Source of the DNA: Paludibacterium yongneupense DSM 18731
GTDB lineage: Bacteria; Pseudomonadota; Gammaproteobacteria; Burkholderiales; Chromobacteriaceae
Assembly: GCF_000422925.1 (NCBI RefSeq)
Contig: NZ_AUGZ01000031.1
Coordinates: forward strand, 1 to 52,933
Direction: 5' to 3'
Length of the DNA stretch: 52,933 bases
The position numbers and the translations under genes were made by a program. Positions 7,062 through 16,958 of the stretch are shown here, in pieces. The notes below the pieces were generated by a model. It did not search any database. It was not told where the DNA came from and worked only from the letters and a program-made list of their open reading frames with translations. Position 1 is the first letter of the stretch; every line of letters starts with the position of its first letter.

Positions 7062-9494
7062 TCAGATCTGGTGCTCGGTGCGAGCGATGATATCGTCCTG
7101 CGCTTCCGGCGACAGTGCGGTAAAAAACGCCGAATAGCCGGCCACGCGCACCACCAGATCGCGGTACTGCTCGGGATGCGCCTTGGCCGCCAGCAAAGTC
7201 TCGCGCGACACGATGTTGTATTGCACATGCCAGCCGTGGTGGTGCTCGAAGAAGGTGCGCAGCATCCCGACCAGTTTTTGCTGGTCGCGCGGGTTTTCCA
7301 GCGTCGCCGGGTTCAGTTTCTGGTTGAGCAGCACCCCGCCCAGAATCGCCGCGGTCGGCAGCTTGCCCACCGAGTTGAACACCGCCGTCGGCCCGAGGTG
7401 GTCGGTGCCGGCGGCCGGGCTCGCGCCCTCCGCCAGCGGCGTCCAGGCATGGCGTCCGTCCGGCGTCGCGGCCGTCGCGGCACCGAACGGGACGTTGGCC
7501 GAAATGGACGACGTGCCGGCATAGTAGTCGCCGCCGATAGGCCCGCGGCCGTGGCGCGGGTTGTGGTAATGCTTGAGTTCGTCGATGTAGGTCTGGTAGG
7601 CACGCACCAGCAGCCCATCGACCGCGTCGTCGTCGTTGCCGTACTTGGGGGCGGCATTGAGCAGGCGCTGACGCAACTGTTCGCCGTCCAGCCCGGAAAA
7701 GTCCTTGTCGAGGGCGGCGGCCAGTTCGGCCTGGCCCAGGACGGCCCGATCGAACACCAGCGTCTTGACCGCCGCCAGACTGTTGCCGAGATTCGCGATG
7801 CCGACTTGCAGCCCGGACACCCAGTCGTATTTGGCGCCGCCTCCCTTGATCGTCTTGCCGCGCTCGATGCAGTCGTCGACCAGGGCCGAGCACAGGATGT
7901 CGTGGGCGTTTTCTTCGAGCATGGTGTCGATCACGTATTCGATCTCGATCGATTTCTTGGCGTAGTAGCGGATCTGGGTATCCCACGCTGCCAGGACTTC
8001 GTCGAAATTCGAAAAATTGCCGCGGCTCAAGGCTTTTTCCTGCGGCAGGAAGACGGTTCCCGAGGTCGCGTCGCGCCCGCCCTCGAGCGCAGCGAGCATC
8101 ACACGGGCGAAGTTGATAAAACTCATGCCGGTGCAACGATAGCCCCATTTGCCGCCGACCGCCGTCTCGATGCAGCCGATGGCGGCATAGTCGTAGGCAT
8201 CCGCGCGCTCGACGCCGAGCTTGATGAACTCGGGAATCACGATCTCGTCGTTATTGAACGCCGGCATGCCGAAGCCGCAACGGATGACTTGCACGCAGGC
8301 GTCGAGAAAATCGTCGCTGAGTCCGGCGTGATAGCGCACGCTCAGATTCGGCTGCGTCGACCGCAGGCGGCCGCAGGATTCGAGGATCGCGTAGGACAGC
8401 GGGTTGACCGCGTCGACCGCTTCGCCATGAACGAGTTTCTGCCCGCCTATGGTCACGTTCTGATACATCGGGCTGCCGGCCGACGCCTTGGAGTGCGAGC
8501 CCGAGCGGATCTTGTTGACTTCGAACAGTTTCAGCCAGCAGCTGTCGAGCAGCTCGATCGCGGCTTCGCGGCTCAGGCTTTCCTCCAGCTCGACTTCGCG
8601 TCGATACCACGGGTACAGGTACTGGTCGAGGCGGCCGAAGGACACCGAGTGACCGTTGGACTCGATCTGCAGGATCAGCTGGATGAAGTAGCACAGCTGC
8701 AGCGCCTGACGGAAGGTCTCCGGAGGGCGGTGCGCGACATGCTCGCAGTCCGCGGCGATGGTCAGCAGCTCGGCGCGGCGCCAGTCGCGCTTCTCCGCCA
8801 CCGCCATTTCGCGCGCGAGCGCGGCATAGCGTTCGATGTGCTCGGCCACGGCGGCCAGCGTGATGTCGACCGCCTTGAGAAACTGTTCCTTGTACAGGTC
8901 GTCGAGCACGGTCAGGTCGATGCGCGAGCGGCGTTCGACCACGCGCGCGCGCACGCCGTCCAGCCCCTGTTCCAGCAGCGTCGGGTAGTCGACGGCCAGG
9001 TGCGCGTCGCCGGCGTTCATATTGCCTTCGGCCTTGATGATCACGGTATCGAGCATCGCCTTGTGCTCATCGCTGAACAGCGCATAGCAGCGGTCGAGCA
9101 CGGTCTGTCCATGCCACCACGGGCAGATCTCGTGCAGGATTTCGCGGTCCCGCGCGCTGACCTCGAAGCCGGCGCCCGGACGGTCGGCCAGGGTGTCGAT
9201 TTCCTTTTCTATCCAGCCGACCGTGTATTCGGGAAAGATGGGCGCCGCGCGCGGCCGGCTCGCCTGGTTGCCGACGATCAGTTCGTCGTTGGCGATCCAG
9301 ATCGTGCGTTCGCGCAAGTGATGTTCGAGCGCCAGCGCGCGCCTTACCGGCATCGGCTTGTCCAGATGGCGCTGATAGGCCTGGGTGTAGTGCAACGCGC
9401 GTTCGGTGCAGATGGGCGGCTTGACGATGTGGATCAGTGCGTCCTTGTGTGCGCGGATGCGTTCGCTGAGCGTAGTGAGGTCGAGTTGGGTCAT
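7062..9494 (-). CDS. ybiW: Glycyl radical enzyme of the YbiW type (1,5-anhydroglucitol-6-phosphate lyase)
   Basis: The 810-residue protein has the full length of E. coli YbiW and matches what I know of that sequence almost throughout (RTIWI, SHSKASAGSP, YDYAAIGCIETAVGGKWGYR). The thiyl cysteine is Cys441 in GCIE, with Glu443 as in GRE eliminases and dehydratases; pyruvate formate-lyase instead has two adjacent cysteines. The radical glycine is Gly786 in RVAGYSAFF. Older annotation as formate acetyltransferase is therefore unlikely. E. coli YbiW has been reported to open 1,5-anhydroglucitol-6-phosphate to 1-deoxyfructose-6-phosphate, which FsaA then splits. The gene starts 4 bases after its activase gene, behind GAGGAT, and the aldolase gene diverges nearby. 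Activity needs anaerobiosis. Confidence 0.93.
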   Translation of the reverse strand: MTQLDLTTLSERIRAHKDALIHIVKPPICTERALHYTQAYQRHLDKPMPVRRALALEHHLRERTIWIANDELIVGNQASRPRAAPIFPEYTVGWIEKEIDTLADRPGAGFEVSARDREILHEICPWWHGQTVLDRCYALFSDEHKAMLDTVIIKAEGNMNAGDAHLAVDYPTLLEQGLDGVRARVVERRSRIDLTVLDDLYKEQFLKAVDITLAAVAEHIERYAALAREMAVAEKRDWRRAELLTIAADCEHVAHRPPETFRQALQLCYFIQLILQIESNGHSVSFGRLDQYLYPWYRREVELEESLSREAAIELLDSCWLKLFEVNKIRSGSHSKASAGSPMYQNVTIGGQKLVHGEAVDAVNPLSYAILESCGRLRSTQPNLSVRYHAGLSDDFLDACVQVIRCGFGMPAFNNDEIVIPEFIKLGVERADAYDYAAIGCIETAVGGKWGYRCTGMSFINFARVMLAALEGGRDATSGTVFLPQEKALSRGNFSNFDEVLAAWDTQIRYYAKKSIEIEYVIDTMLEENAHDILCSALVDDCIERGKTIKGGGAKYDWVSGLQVGIANLGNSLAAVKTLVFDRAVLGQAELAAALDKDFSGLDGEQLRQRLLNAAPKYGNDDDAVDGLLVRAYQTYIDELKHYHNPRHGRGPIGGDYYAGTSSISANVPFGAATAATPDGRHAWTPLAEGASPAAGTDHLGPTAVFNSVGKLPTAAILGGVLLNQKLNPATLENPRDQQKLVGMLRTFFEHHHGWHVQYNIVSRETLLAAKAHPEQYRDLVVRVAGYSAFFTALSPEAQDDIIARTEHQI

Positions 9495-9498
9495 GGTC

Positions 9499-10401
9499 TT
9501 ATCCTCGCAGAATGGCGGCAAGCCCCCGACTTGAAGCATAGCTCTCGGCGTATGCGAGCAATTCGGGAGTATCCAAAGCCTGGCGCGATGCCAGGTAGGG
9601 CATACCGAGCTGGGCGTACTTCTGCACCCCCAGGGTGTGGTAAGGCAGAAAATGGATTTCCTTGACGCCGAGCTCATCGGCGGCAAAATCGACGATGGAT
9701 CGTATCGAGTCCGCGTCGGCATTGAAGTCCGGAATCAGCGGCACGCGTATCGTCATGGCCACGCGCTGCCGGCTCAAGCGGCGCAGATTGTCGAGCACAT
9801 GCCCGACCGAGCCCCCGGTCCAGGCATGGAAGCGCTTTGCGTCGACATGCTTGAGGTCGGCCAGCAGCAGGTCGAGATGCGGCAGCGATGGTTCGATATT
9901 GGACCAGCGCACCTGCAGGCAGGATTCGACCGCCGTATGCAGCCCGGCCGCCTGCGCGCGCGCCAATAGCGCGGCACAGTTCCCGGCCTGCAGAAACGGT
10001 TCGCCGCCGGACAGGGTCAGCCCGCCTCCGGTGCGCTCGTAATAGGGCCGGTCGCGCAGCACCTGCTCCATGATCGCATCGAGGTCTATGGCCTCGCCGC
10101 AGACGTTCAGCGCATCGCTCGGACACAGGCCGCGCAAGATGTCATAGTCGGCTTCGGTCAGATTTTCGTGCTCGATAGCTAATGTGCCGTCTTCCTGGCG
10201 GGCGATCGCGTGGGGGCAGCGCTCGGCGCACAGCGTGCAGGCGGACAGACACAGACGTGCGTCATACAGCACTTGCCGCTGCGGCGAACGACTTTCCGGG
10301 TTCTGGCACCAGCGGCAAGCCAGAGTGCAACCCTTGAAAAAAACCACGGTACGGATGCCGGGCCCATCGTGGGTCGAATAGCGTTGCAGATTGAACAGCA
10401 T
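9499..10401 (-). CDS. ybiY: Glycyl radical enzyme activating protein (radical SAM, YbiY type)
   Basis: This 300-residue activase installs the glycyl radical on the enzyme encoded just downstream. The radical SAM cluster motif CTLACRWC (Cys25, Cys29, Cys32) follows the typical start YSTHDGPGIRTVVFFKG. A Cys-rich insert at about residues 52-100 (ACTLCAERCPH, then CPSDAL and VCG) is the ferredoxin-like part found in activases of GRE eliminases but not in PflA. GGGLTLSGGEPF is the conserved SAM-binding region. It matches E. coli YbiY closely in order and length. The ATG at 10401 follows AAGGAG with 7-base spacing, and the gene is co-transcribed with the enzyme gene, 4 bases apart. Confidence 0.95.
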   Translation of the reverse strand: MLFNLQRYSTHDGPGIRTVVFFKGCTLACRWCQNPESRSPQRQVLYDARLCLSACTLCAERCPHAIARQEDGTLAIEHENLTEADYDILRGLCPSDALNVCGEAIDLDAIMEQVLRDRPYYERTGGGLTLSGGEPFLQAGNCAALLARAQAAGLHTAVESCLQVRWSNIEPSLPHLDLLLADLKHVDAKRFHAWTGGSVGHVLDNLRRLSRQRVAMTIRVPLIPDFNADADSIRSIVDFAADELGVKEIHFLPYHTLGVQKYAQLGMPYLASRQALDTPELLAYAESYASSRGLAAILRG

Positions 10402-10429
10402 GGCTCGCTCCTTGTTTTCGTAAATTAAA

Positions 10430-10449
10430 TAGCTTTCGAACGAAAGCTA
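10430..10449. promoter_or_regulatory. Perfect palindrome, probable repressor operator
   Basis: TAGCTTTCG and CGAAAGCTA form a perfect 9-bp dyad around AA, between the activase start and the FNR-like box. It overlaps the likely core promoter of the activase gene. The TTTCG/CGAAA half-sites recall DeoR-family operators, but no DeoR-type gene is in the window, so the binding protein is unknown. Confidence 0.6.
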
Positions 10450-10451
10450 CT

Positions 10452-10465
10452 TTGATTACGATCAA
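10452..10465. promoter_or_regulatory. FNR-type anaerobic activator box
   Basis: TTGAT-TACG-ATCAA matches the FNR consensus TTGAT-N4-ATCAA perfectly. Its centre is about 41.5 bp before the start point implied by a TATAGT -10 box at 10487-10492 for fsaA, the usual class II activator position. A similar distance fits a TTTAAT box (10429-10424) for the activase on the other strand. One dimer could thus activate both directions without oxygen, as expected for a glycyl radical pathway. Confidence 0.75.
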
Positions 10466-10486
10466 CTGGCGCCGTGTTCCCTGGTT

Positions 10487-10492
10487 TATAGT
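10487..10492 (+). promoter_or_regulatory. Putative -10 element of fsaA
   Basis: TATAGT lies 27 to 22 bases after the centre of the FNR-like box. No good -35 hexamer is present at 16-18 bp spacing, which is typical of activator-dependent promoters. Confidence 0.45.
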
Positions 10493-10566
10493 CAAAGTCG
10501 GCATGCAGAGCTGTCCGTGGCGACCTTTGGCGCAGCGGACTTCGAGTGAAAAGAAAGGAATGCGAT

Positions 10567-11229
10567 ATGGAACTGTATCTTGATAGCGCTGACGTCAAGG
10601 CGGTCAAGCAACTCGCGCGCGTACTGCCGCTGGCGGGCGTCACCACCAACCCCAGCATCGTGGCACGCCAGGGCGTCGCGCTATGGGAGGTGTTGCCGGC
10701 GCTGCGCGACGCGCTCGGCGGACGCGGCACCTTGTTTGCCCAGGTGATGGCGAACGAAGCCGCCGCCATGGTGGACGAGGCCCTGCTGCTGCGCGAGCGG
10801 GTGGAGAATCTGATCGTGAAAGTGCCGGCCACCGGCGAAGGCCTGGCCGCATTGAAAATTCTGCGCGAGCGCAAGGTGCCGACTCTGGGCACGGCCGTAT
10901 ACGGTGCGGCGCAGGGCTTGCTGGCGGCGCTGGCCGGCGCGGCCTATGTCGCCCCCTACGTGAACCGGCTCGATGCGCAAGGCGGCGACGGGCTGGCCGT
11001 CGTGCGCGAACTGCAACAGCTGCTGACCCTGCATGCACCCCACGCGCAGGTGCTGGCCGCCAGCTTCCGCACCCCGCGTCAGGCGCTCGACTGCCTGCTG
11101 GCCGGCTGCGGAGCGATCACGCTGCCGGTCGATGTGGCGCAGCAGATGCTGGCCAGCCCGGCGGTGACGGCGGCGGTATCGCAATTCGAACAGGACTGGC
11201 AGCACGCCTTCGGTTCGAACACCTTGTAA
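10567..11229 (+). CDS. fsaA: Fructose-6-phosphate aldolase, FsaA type
   Basis: The product is 220 residues, the same length as E. coli FsaA, and is very similar throughout ([53 protein letters not shown]). The Schiff-base lysine is Lys85 in [11 protein letters not shown]. The enzyme is a transaldolase-fold class I aldolase; besides fructose 6-phosphate it can split 1-deoxyfructose 6-phosphate to glyceraldehyde 3-phosphate and hydroxyacetone. In E. coli fsaA is likewise adjacent to ybiY-ybiW. Here it diverges from them and shares a regulatory region. The ATG at 10567 follows AAAGGA; an in-frame ATG 21 bases upstream is less likely. A reductase for hydroxyacetone (GldA) is not in the window. 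Confidence 0.96.
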   Translation: MELYLDSADVKAVKQLARVLPLAGVTTNPSIVARQGVALWEVLPALRDALGGRGTLFAQVMANEAAAMVDEALLLRERVENLIVKVPATGEGLAALKILRERKVPTLGTAVYGAAQGLLAALAGAAYVAPYVNRLDAQGGDGLAVVRELQQLLTLHAPHAQVLAASFRTPRQALDCLLAGCGAITLPVDVAQQMLASPAVTAAVSQFEQDWQHAFGSNTL

Positions 11230-11236
11230 ATCGCCC

Positions 11237-11257
11237 GGCCCGGGCTTCCCCCGGGCC
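11237..11257. terminator. Hairpin between convergent genes
   Basis: Perfect 8-bp arms GGCCCGGG/CCCGGGCC around a 5-base loop follow the fsaA stop and precede the end of the convergent transporter gene. There is no T run, so termination strength is uncertain. Confidence 0.45.
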
Positions 11258-11278
11258 ATGCAGTCTGCCGCGCGGAAG

Positions 11279-12142
11279 CTAGCGCTTCCAGCCGATCAAA
11301 AGCACCCCCGACACGATGATGACCATGCCGCCCCATTCGTGCGCGCCGACATGCTCGCCGAGCAGACTCATGCCCAGCAGTACGGCAATCACCGGATTGA
11401 CATAGGCATAGCTGGTGGCCGCGGCCGGGCTCACATGCGACAGCAAGTAGAGATAGGCGCTATAGGCGATGATGGAGCCGAACACGATCAGATAGCCGAG
11501 CGCCAGCCAGCCGCCCAGCGTCGGCATCGCCGCCAGCCGCTCGCCACAGGCGGCACTGGCCAGCAGCAGGGCCGCGCCGCCGGACACCATCATCACCGCA
11601 CTCGACATCAAGCCCGACGGCTGGGGCAGCTTCTTGCTCAAGGCCGAGCCCAGCGCCCAGCCGGCGCAGGCCAAAATCAGCAACAGCGCCCCGAGCGGGC
11701 TGGCCGACAGGTTGGAGCCGAAATTGAGAAAGACGATGCCGGCCATGCCCAGTGCCATGCCTGCCCATTCGATGCTGCGCGTTCGCTGCCCGAGCAGGCG
11801 CGCGAACAGACTGGTAAACAGCGGGACCGAAGCCACCACCAGCGCGGCCACGCCGGAAGAAACGGTTTTTTCGGCCAGCGTGACGAGTCCGTTGCCGATG
11901 GCCGGCATCAGCACGCCGAGCAAGCAGGCGCCGGCCAGTTGCCGGCCGCTTGGCAAGGCGGCGCCGCGCAGGCGCAAGTAAACGAACAGGATGCCCCCAG
12001 CCAGCAGAAAACGGATGCCGGCCATCATGAACGGCGGCCAGGATTCGACACCGATGCGGATGGCGAAATAGGTCGAGCCCCAGATCACGTAGAGGGCGAA
12101 AAATGAGGCGAGAATCGGCAAGGACAAGCGGACACGGGGCAT
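11279..12142 (-). CDS. EamA/DMT-superfamily permease (YedA-like)
   Basis: The 287-residue product is a 10-helix inner membrane protein made of two EamA repeats. The start VIWGSTYFAIRIGVESWPP and the later segments KTVSSGVAALVVASVPLFTSL and SPAAATSYAYVNPVIAVLLG are typical of the YedA/RhaT branch of drug/metabolite transporters. Members export amino acids, metabolites or toxic compounds; the substrate cannot be inferred here. I start at the ATG at 12142 (MPRVRLSLP), since the upstream extension is not hydrophobic or conserved. It is convergent with fsaA and follows tolQ by 109 bp. Confidence 0.88.
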   Translation of the reverse strand: MPRVRLSLPILASFFALYVIWGSTYFAIRIGVESWPPFMMAGIRFLLAGGILFVYLRLRGAALPSGRQLAGACLLGVLMPAIGNGLVTLAEKTVSSGVAALVVASVPLFTSLFARLLGQRTRSIEWAGMALGMAGIVFLNFGSNLSASPLGALLLILACAGWALGSALSKKLPQPSGLMSSAVMMVSGGAALLLASAACGERLAAMPTLGGWLALGYLIVFGSIIAYSAYLYLLSHVSPAAATSYAYVNPVIAVLLGMSLLGEHVGAHEWGGMVIIVSGVLLIGWKR

Positions 12143-12251
12143 GAAGCGTCTCGGGTTGTGGGTGGCAAGACCCACACCTTGACCGCATCCGCATGAAATT
12201 TCAACGCCGTCGCCCACGTAATAGTGAAATTACATGGGCACGGCCAGGGAT

Positions 12252-12920
12252 TCAGCGTGTCGCCAGACGCTGCAGGATATTGGAAAACTCTTCCATATAG
12301 CTGTCGAAACGCGTCGCCAGGCGATCGACGTCGGTCGCGAAACGATTGTAGGCGACCACCGCCGGAATCGCCGCGAACAGACCGATCGCCGTCGCGACCA
12401 GCGCTTCGGCGATGCCGGGCGCGACCGTCGACAGCGTCGCCTGCCCGGCGTTGCCCAGCCCGATGAAGGCATGCATGATGCCCCACACGGTACCGAACAG
12501 GCCGATATACGGGCTGACCGAACCGACCGTGGCCAGGAAGGCGGTATGCCGGTCGAGCGTATCGAGCTCGCGCTGGGCGGCGGCGCGCATCGCGCGGCGC
12601 GAACCGTCCATGATGTCGGACAGCTCGGTGCCGTTGCGGCCGCGCAGCTTGAGGAATTCGGCGAAACCGGACTGGAAGATGCGCTGGATGCCGCTCGCAT
12701 TCTGATGCCGGCTCGCCTCCTCGTACAGCTTGTTCAGGTCGGCGCCGCTCCAGAATGTCCGCTCGAATTCGTCGCTGTCGCGGCGCGCGGCGTGCAACAC
12801 GACCAGTTTATTGAAGATCAGGGTCCAGGAAACGATGGACATCAGGGCCAGGCCCGCCATCACCAGTTGTACCACCACGCTCGCGTCAAGAACGAGGCTC
12901 AGGAACGAAATCTGCTGCAC
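12252..12920 (-). CDS. tolQ: TolQ proton channel subunit, without tolR beside it
   Basis: The 222-residue protein has the MotA/TolQ/ExbB fold: a first helix at about 10-35, a cytoplasmic region, then two helices holding LATVGSVSPYIGLFGTVWGIMHAFIGLG and APGIAEALVATAIGLFAAIPAVVAYNR. The residues DRHTAFLATVGSVSPYIGLFGTVWGIMHAF match TolQ rather than ExbB. The start is GTG at 12920 behind AAGGAT. TolQ normally works with TolR, TolA, TolB and Pal in envelope constriction, and tolR usually follows tolQ. Here the next gene is an unrelated permease and the 109-bp gap contains no TolR sequence. The partner is either elsewhere or lost. tsaC lies 34 bp upstream. Confidence 0.93.
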   Translation of the reverse strand: MQQISFLSLVLDASVVVQLVMAGLALMSIVSWTLIFNKLVVLHAARRDSDEFERTFWSGADLNKLYEEASRHQNASGIQRIFQSGFAEFLKLRGRNGTELSDIMDGSRRAMRAAAQRELDTLDRHTAFLATVGSVSPYIGLFGTVWGIMHAFIGLGNAGQATLSTVAPGIAEALVATAIGLFAAIPAVVAYNRFATDVDRLATRFDSYMEEFSNILQRLATR

Positions 12921-12954
12921 ACAATATCCTTAAAATAACGATGCCCGCCGCACA

Positions 12955-13542
12955 TCAGCGCAGGACGCGGCCGCTGGCGAAATCGATAATGGTCGACGGC
13001 CTGGAGCGACCGCCGATTCGCCCCGGCAGCGTCAGCACCCGCGCGCCGAAATCGCGCCGGCAAGCGCGCGCCGTCTTCAACGAAACCTGCCCGGCGCGAT
13101 TGGCCGAGGTCGACACCAGCGGTCGCCCGAGCGCCCGGCACAAGGCCGCCGCTTCGCCATGCGCGGTGACGCGCACGGCGAGGCGATCGTGCCGCCCGCG
13201 CAGCAAGGCCGGGACCCGGCGCGAAGCGGGCAGGAGAAAGGTATAATGACCGGGCCAGTAGCGTGCAAGTTCCGCACGCTGTTCGTCCGACAGCGGTTTG
13301 ATCAAATGGCGCAGCTGATCGATGTCGGCGGCGACCACGATCAGACCCTTGTGGTTCGGGCGGCCCTTGAGCATGATGATGCGCCGCAGCGCACGAACGT
13401 CGAGAGGGTCGCAGCCAAGTCCGAAACACGACTCGGTGGAATAGGCAAGGACGCCGCCGTGCTTGAGCCGCGCGCGCGCGCCGTGCAGCAACCGCGCCGA
13501 GGGGCGGCGCGGAAATGCCTGATGAGAATCGCTATGCCGCAT
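12955..13542 (-). CDS. tsaC: L-threonylcarbamoyladenylate synthase (TsaC/YrdC)
   Basis: This 195-residue protein makes threonylcarbamoyl-AMP for the t6A37 modification of tRNAs. The YrdC motifs are GGVLAYSTESCFGLGCDP, ML-KGRPNHKGLIVV (the KxR nucleotide contact), WPGHYTFLLP, RLAVRV and LVSTSANRAG. Its length fits the short TsaC form without a Sua5 domain. The start at ATG 13542 is chosen by alignment; its ribosome binding site is weak and an ATG 36 bases upstream is possible. It appears to be co-transcribed with tolQ. Confidence 0.92.
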   Translation of the reverse strand: MRHSDSHQAFPRRPSARLLHGARARLKHGGVLAYSTESCFGLGCDPLDVRALRRIIMLKGRPNHKGLIVVAADIDQLRHLIKPLSDEQRAELARYWPGHYTFLLPASRRVPALLRGRHDRLAVRVTAHGEAAALCRALGRPLVSTSANRAGQVSLKTARACRRDFGARVLTLPGRIGGRSRPSTIIDFASGRVLR

Positions 13543-13624
13543 CGATGACCGGATCTGGAATACGTGAACCGGCATTGTAACGCGAGGCGCAGCCTGGCCG
13601 CACCCCGCATTGTCGCGCCGATCT

Positions 13625-14905
13625 TCAACCGTGGCGGCGGGCCACCCCGCGCGCACCGATATCGCGCCGCATTTGCGCACCTTCGAAATGGATCTGGTCG
13701 GCCAGCGCATAGGCGCGCGATTGCGCCATGCGCACGCTGTCGCCCATGCCGACCGCGCACAGCACGCGCCCGCCGCTGGTCACCAGCTGACCCTCCGCGT
13801 CGAACGCGGTCGCGGCATGGAACACCATGCCGTCCTCGTCCTCCTTCGGCACGCCGCTGATCAGATCGCCCTTCGCTGGCGTGTCCGGATAGCCCGATGC
13901 GGCCAGCACCACGCCGAGCGCCACGCGCCGGTCCCACTCCGCTTCGACGCGATCCAGCGTTCCGTTGACGCCGTGTTCGAGCAGCACGGTGAAGTCGGAC
14001 TTCAGACGCGCCATGATCGGTTGGGTCTCGGGGTCGCCGAAACGGCAGTTGAACTCGATGGTACGCGGATTGCCCTGCTCGTCTATCATCAGGCCGGCAT
14101 ACAGAAAACCGGTGTAGGGATGCCCGTCGGACTTCATGCCGCGCACCGTCGGCATGATGATTTCACGCATCACGCGCGCATGCACCTGCGGCGTCACCAC
14201 CGGCGCCGGGCTGTAAGCGCCCATGCCGCCGGTGTTCGGGCCCTGATCGTTATCGAGCAGGCGCTTGTGATCCTGGCTGGTCGCCATCGCCAGCACATGT
14301 TCGCCGTCGACCATCACGATAAAGCTCGCCTCTTCGCCCTGCAGATAGTCCTCGATCACAACCCGGGCTCCGGCATCGCCCATGCGGTTGTCGACCAGCA
14401 TGGACTCCACCGCCGCGCGCGCCTCTTCCAGCGTCATCGCGACCACCACGCCCTTGCCGGCGGCCAGGCCGTCGGCCTTGATCACCAGCGGCGCGCCATG
14501 ACTGTCGACATAGGCCAACGCCTCGGCGGCATCGGTAAACGTGCGATAGGCCGCCGTCGGGATTTTGTGCCGCAGCATGAAGGCCTTGGCGAAATCCTTG
14601 GAACTTTCCAGCTGCGCCGCGTAGCGCGTCGGACCGAAAATCTTCAGGCCGGCCCCGCGAAACGCATCGACCACGCCGGCTGCCAGCGGCGCTTCCGGGC
14701 CGACCACGGTCAACTCGATTTTTTCCTGTTTGACGAACGCGATCAGCTCCTGGATATCGCTGATGGCGACATTGGTCAGATCGGGATCCAGTGCGGTGCC
14801 GGCATTCCCCGGCGCCACGAACACTTTGGAGACGCGCCGCGATTTGGCGATGCGCCAGGCCAGTGCGTGCTCGCGGCCGCCGTTACCGATGACCATCACT
14901 TTCAT
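13625..14905 (-). CDS. purD: Phosphoribosylamine-glycine ligase
   Basis: The 426-residue ATP-grasp enzyme forms glycinamide ribonucleotide in de novo purine synthesis. It opens with [17 protein letters not shown] and carries [73 protein letters not shown] and [11 protein letters not shown], all standard PurD motifs. The ATG at 14905 follows AAGGAAG; the open frame extends further upstream without conservation. purH lies directly upstream on the same strand (128 bp apart), the usual purHD arrangement. Confidence 0.97.
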   Translation of the reverse strand: MKVMVIGNGGREHALAWRIAKSRRVSKVFVAPGNAGTALDPDLTNVAISDIQELIAFVKQEKIELTVVGPEAPLAAGVVDAFRGAGLKIFGPTRYAAQLESSKDFAKAFMLRHKIPTAAYRTFTDAAEALAYVDSHGAPLVIKADGLAAGKGVVVAMTLEEARAAVESMLVDNRMGDAGARVVIEDYLQGEEASFIVMVDGEHVLAMATSQDHKRLLDNDQGPNTGGMGAYSPAPVVTPQVHARVMREIIMPTVRGMKSDGHPYTGFLYAGLMIDEQGNPRTIEFNCRFGDPETQPIMARLKSDFTVLLEHGVNGTLDRVEAEWDRRVALGVVLAASGYPDTPAKGDLISGVPKEDEDGMVFHAATAFDAEGQLVTSGGRVLCAVGMGDSVRMAQSRAYALADQIHFEGAQMRRDIGARGVARRHG

Positions 14906-15033
14906 GGTTCTTCCTTGAAGAATAAGGTTGCGCCACACCGCCATCCGCGGCGCGGCATTGCCGAAATGTAACGCTAAGCGTGTCCGGGCGCCAGCCCGCC
15001 GGTCTGCGCGCGTCGCCGCGCGCACGACCTCGA

Positions 15034-16611
<1,578 letters not shown>

Positions 16612-16663
16612 TTCGCTTCCTGCTCCTTACTGTTTCGGAGTCCGGCCAGGCGGGCTCCGTCGC

Positions 16664-16699
16664 AAAAAAAAACAGGCCATCCTGTCTGGGTGGCCTGTT
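16664..16699 (-). terminator. Rho-independent terminator after fis
   Basis: A perfect 9-bp stem AACAGGCCA/TGGCCTGTT (16671-16699) is followed on the minus strand by an unbroken run of Ts (16672-16664). It lies 6 bases after the fis stop and insulates dusB-fis from purH. Confidence 0.9.
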
Positions 16700-16704
16700 T
16701 ATCT

Positions 16705-16953
16705 TCATATCAAATCGTACGATTTCATTTTCTTGCGCAGCGTGTTCCGGTTCAGTCCCAGCAACTCCGCCGCTCGCGTCTGGTTGCCCTGGGTATGCAG
16801 CAGGACAACTTCTATCAATGGTTTTTCCACACAGGCGAGCACCATATCGTAGATCGCCGACGGCGCTTCGCCATCCAGGTCGCGGAAGTATTGCTCCATG
16901 GCCAGCCGCACCGACTGGGAGATGTGATCGTTGCTTTGCATTATTGTATCCAT
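16705..16953 (-). CDS. fis: Fis-family nucleoid and transcription regulator
   Basis: The protein is about 78-83 residues depending on the start, as in the short Fis of Neisseriales. The C-terminal helix-turn-helix reads GNQTRAAELLGLNRNTLRKKMKSYDL, the Fis/NtrC-type DNA-binding signature, preceded by the dimerising helices VRLAMEQYFRDL and IYDMVLACVEKPLIEVVL. It overlaps or abuts the 3' end of dusB, the conserved dusB-fis operon. ATGs at 16959, 16953 and 16941 are all possible; the last has GGAT at suitable spacing. Fis bends DNA and adjusts rRNA and other promoters to growth rate. Confidence 0.92.
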   Translation of the reverse strand: MDTIMQSNDHISQSVRLAMEQYFRDLDGEAPSAIYDMVLACVEKPLIEVVLLHTQGNQTRAAELLGLNRNTLRKKMKSYDLI

Positions 16954-16958
16954 CACCA

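Noticed and set aside
7062-9494. Pyruvate formate-lyase as the function of the radical enzyme
   Set aside because: The active site is GCIE, not the Cys-Cys pair of PflB, and the sequence follows YbiW.
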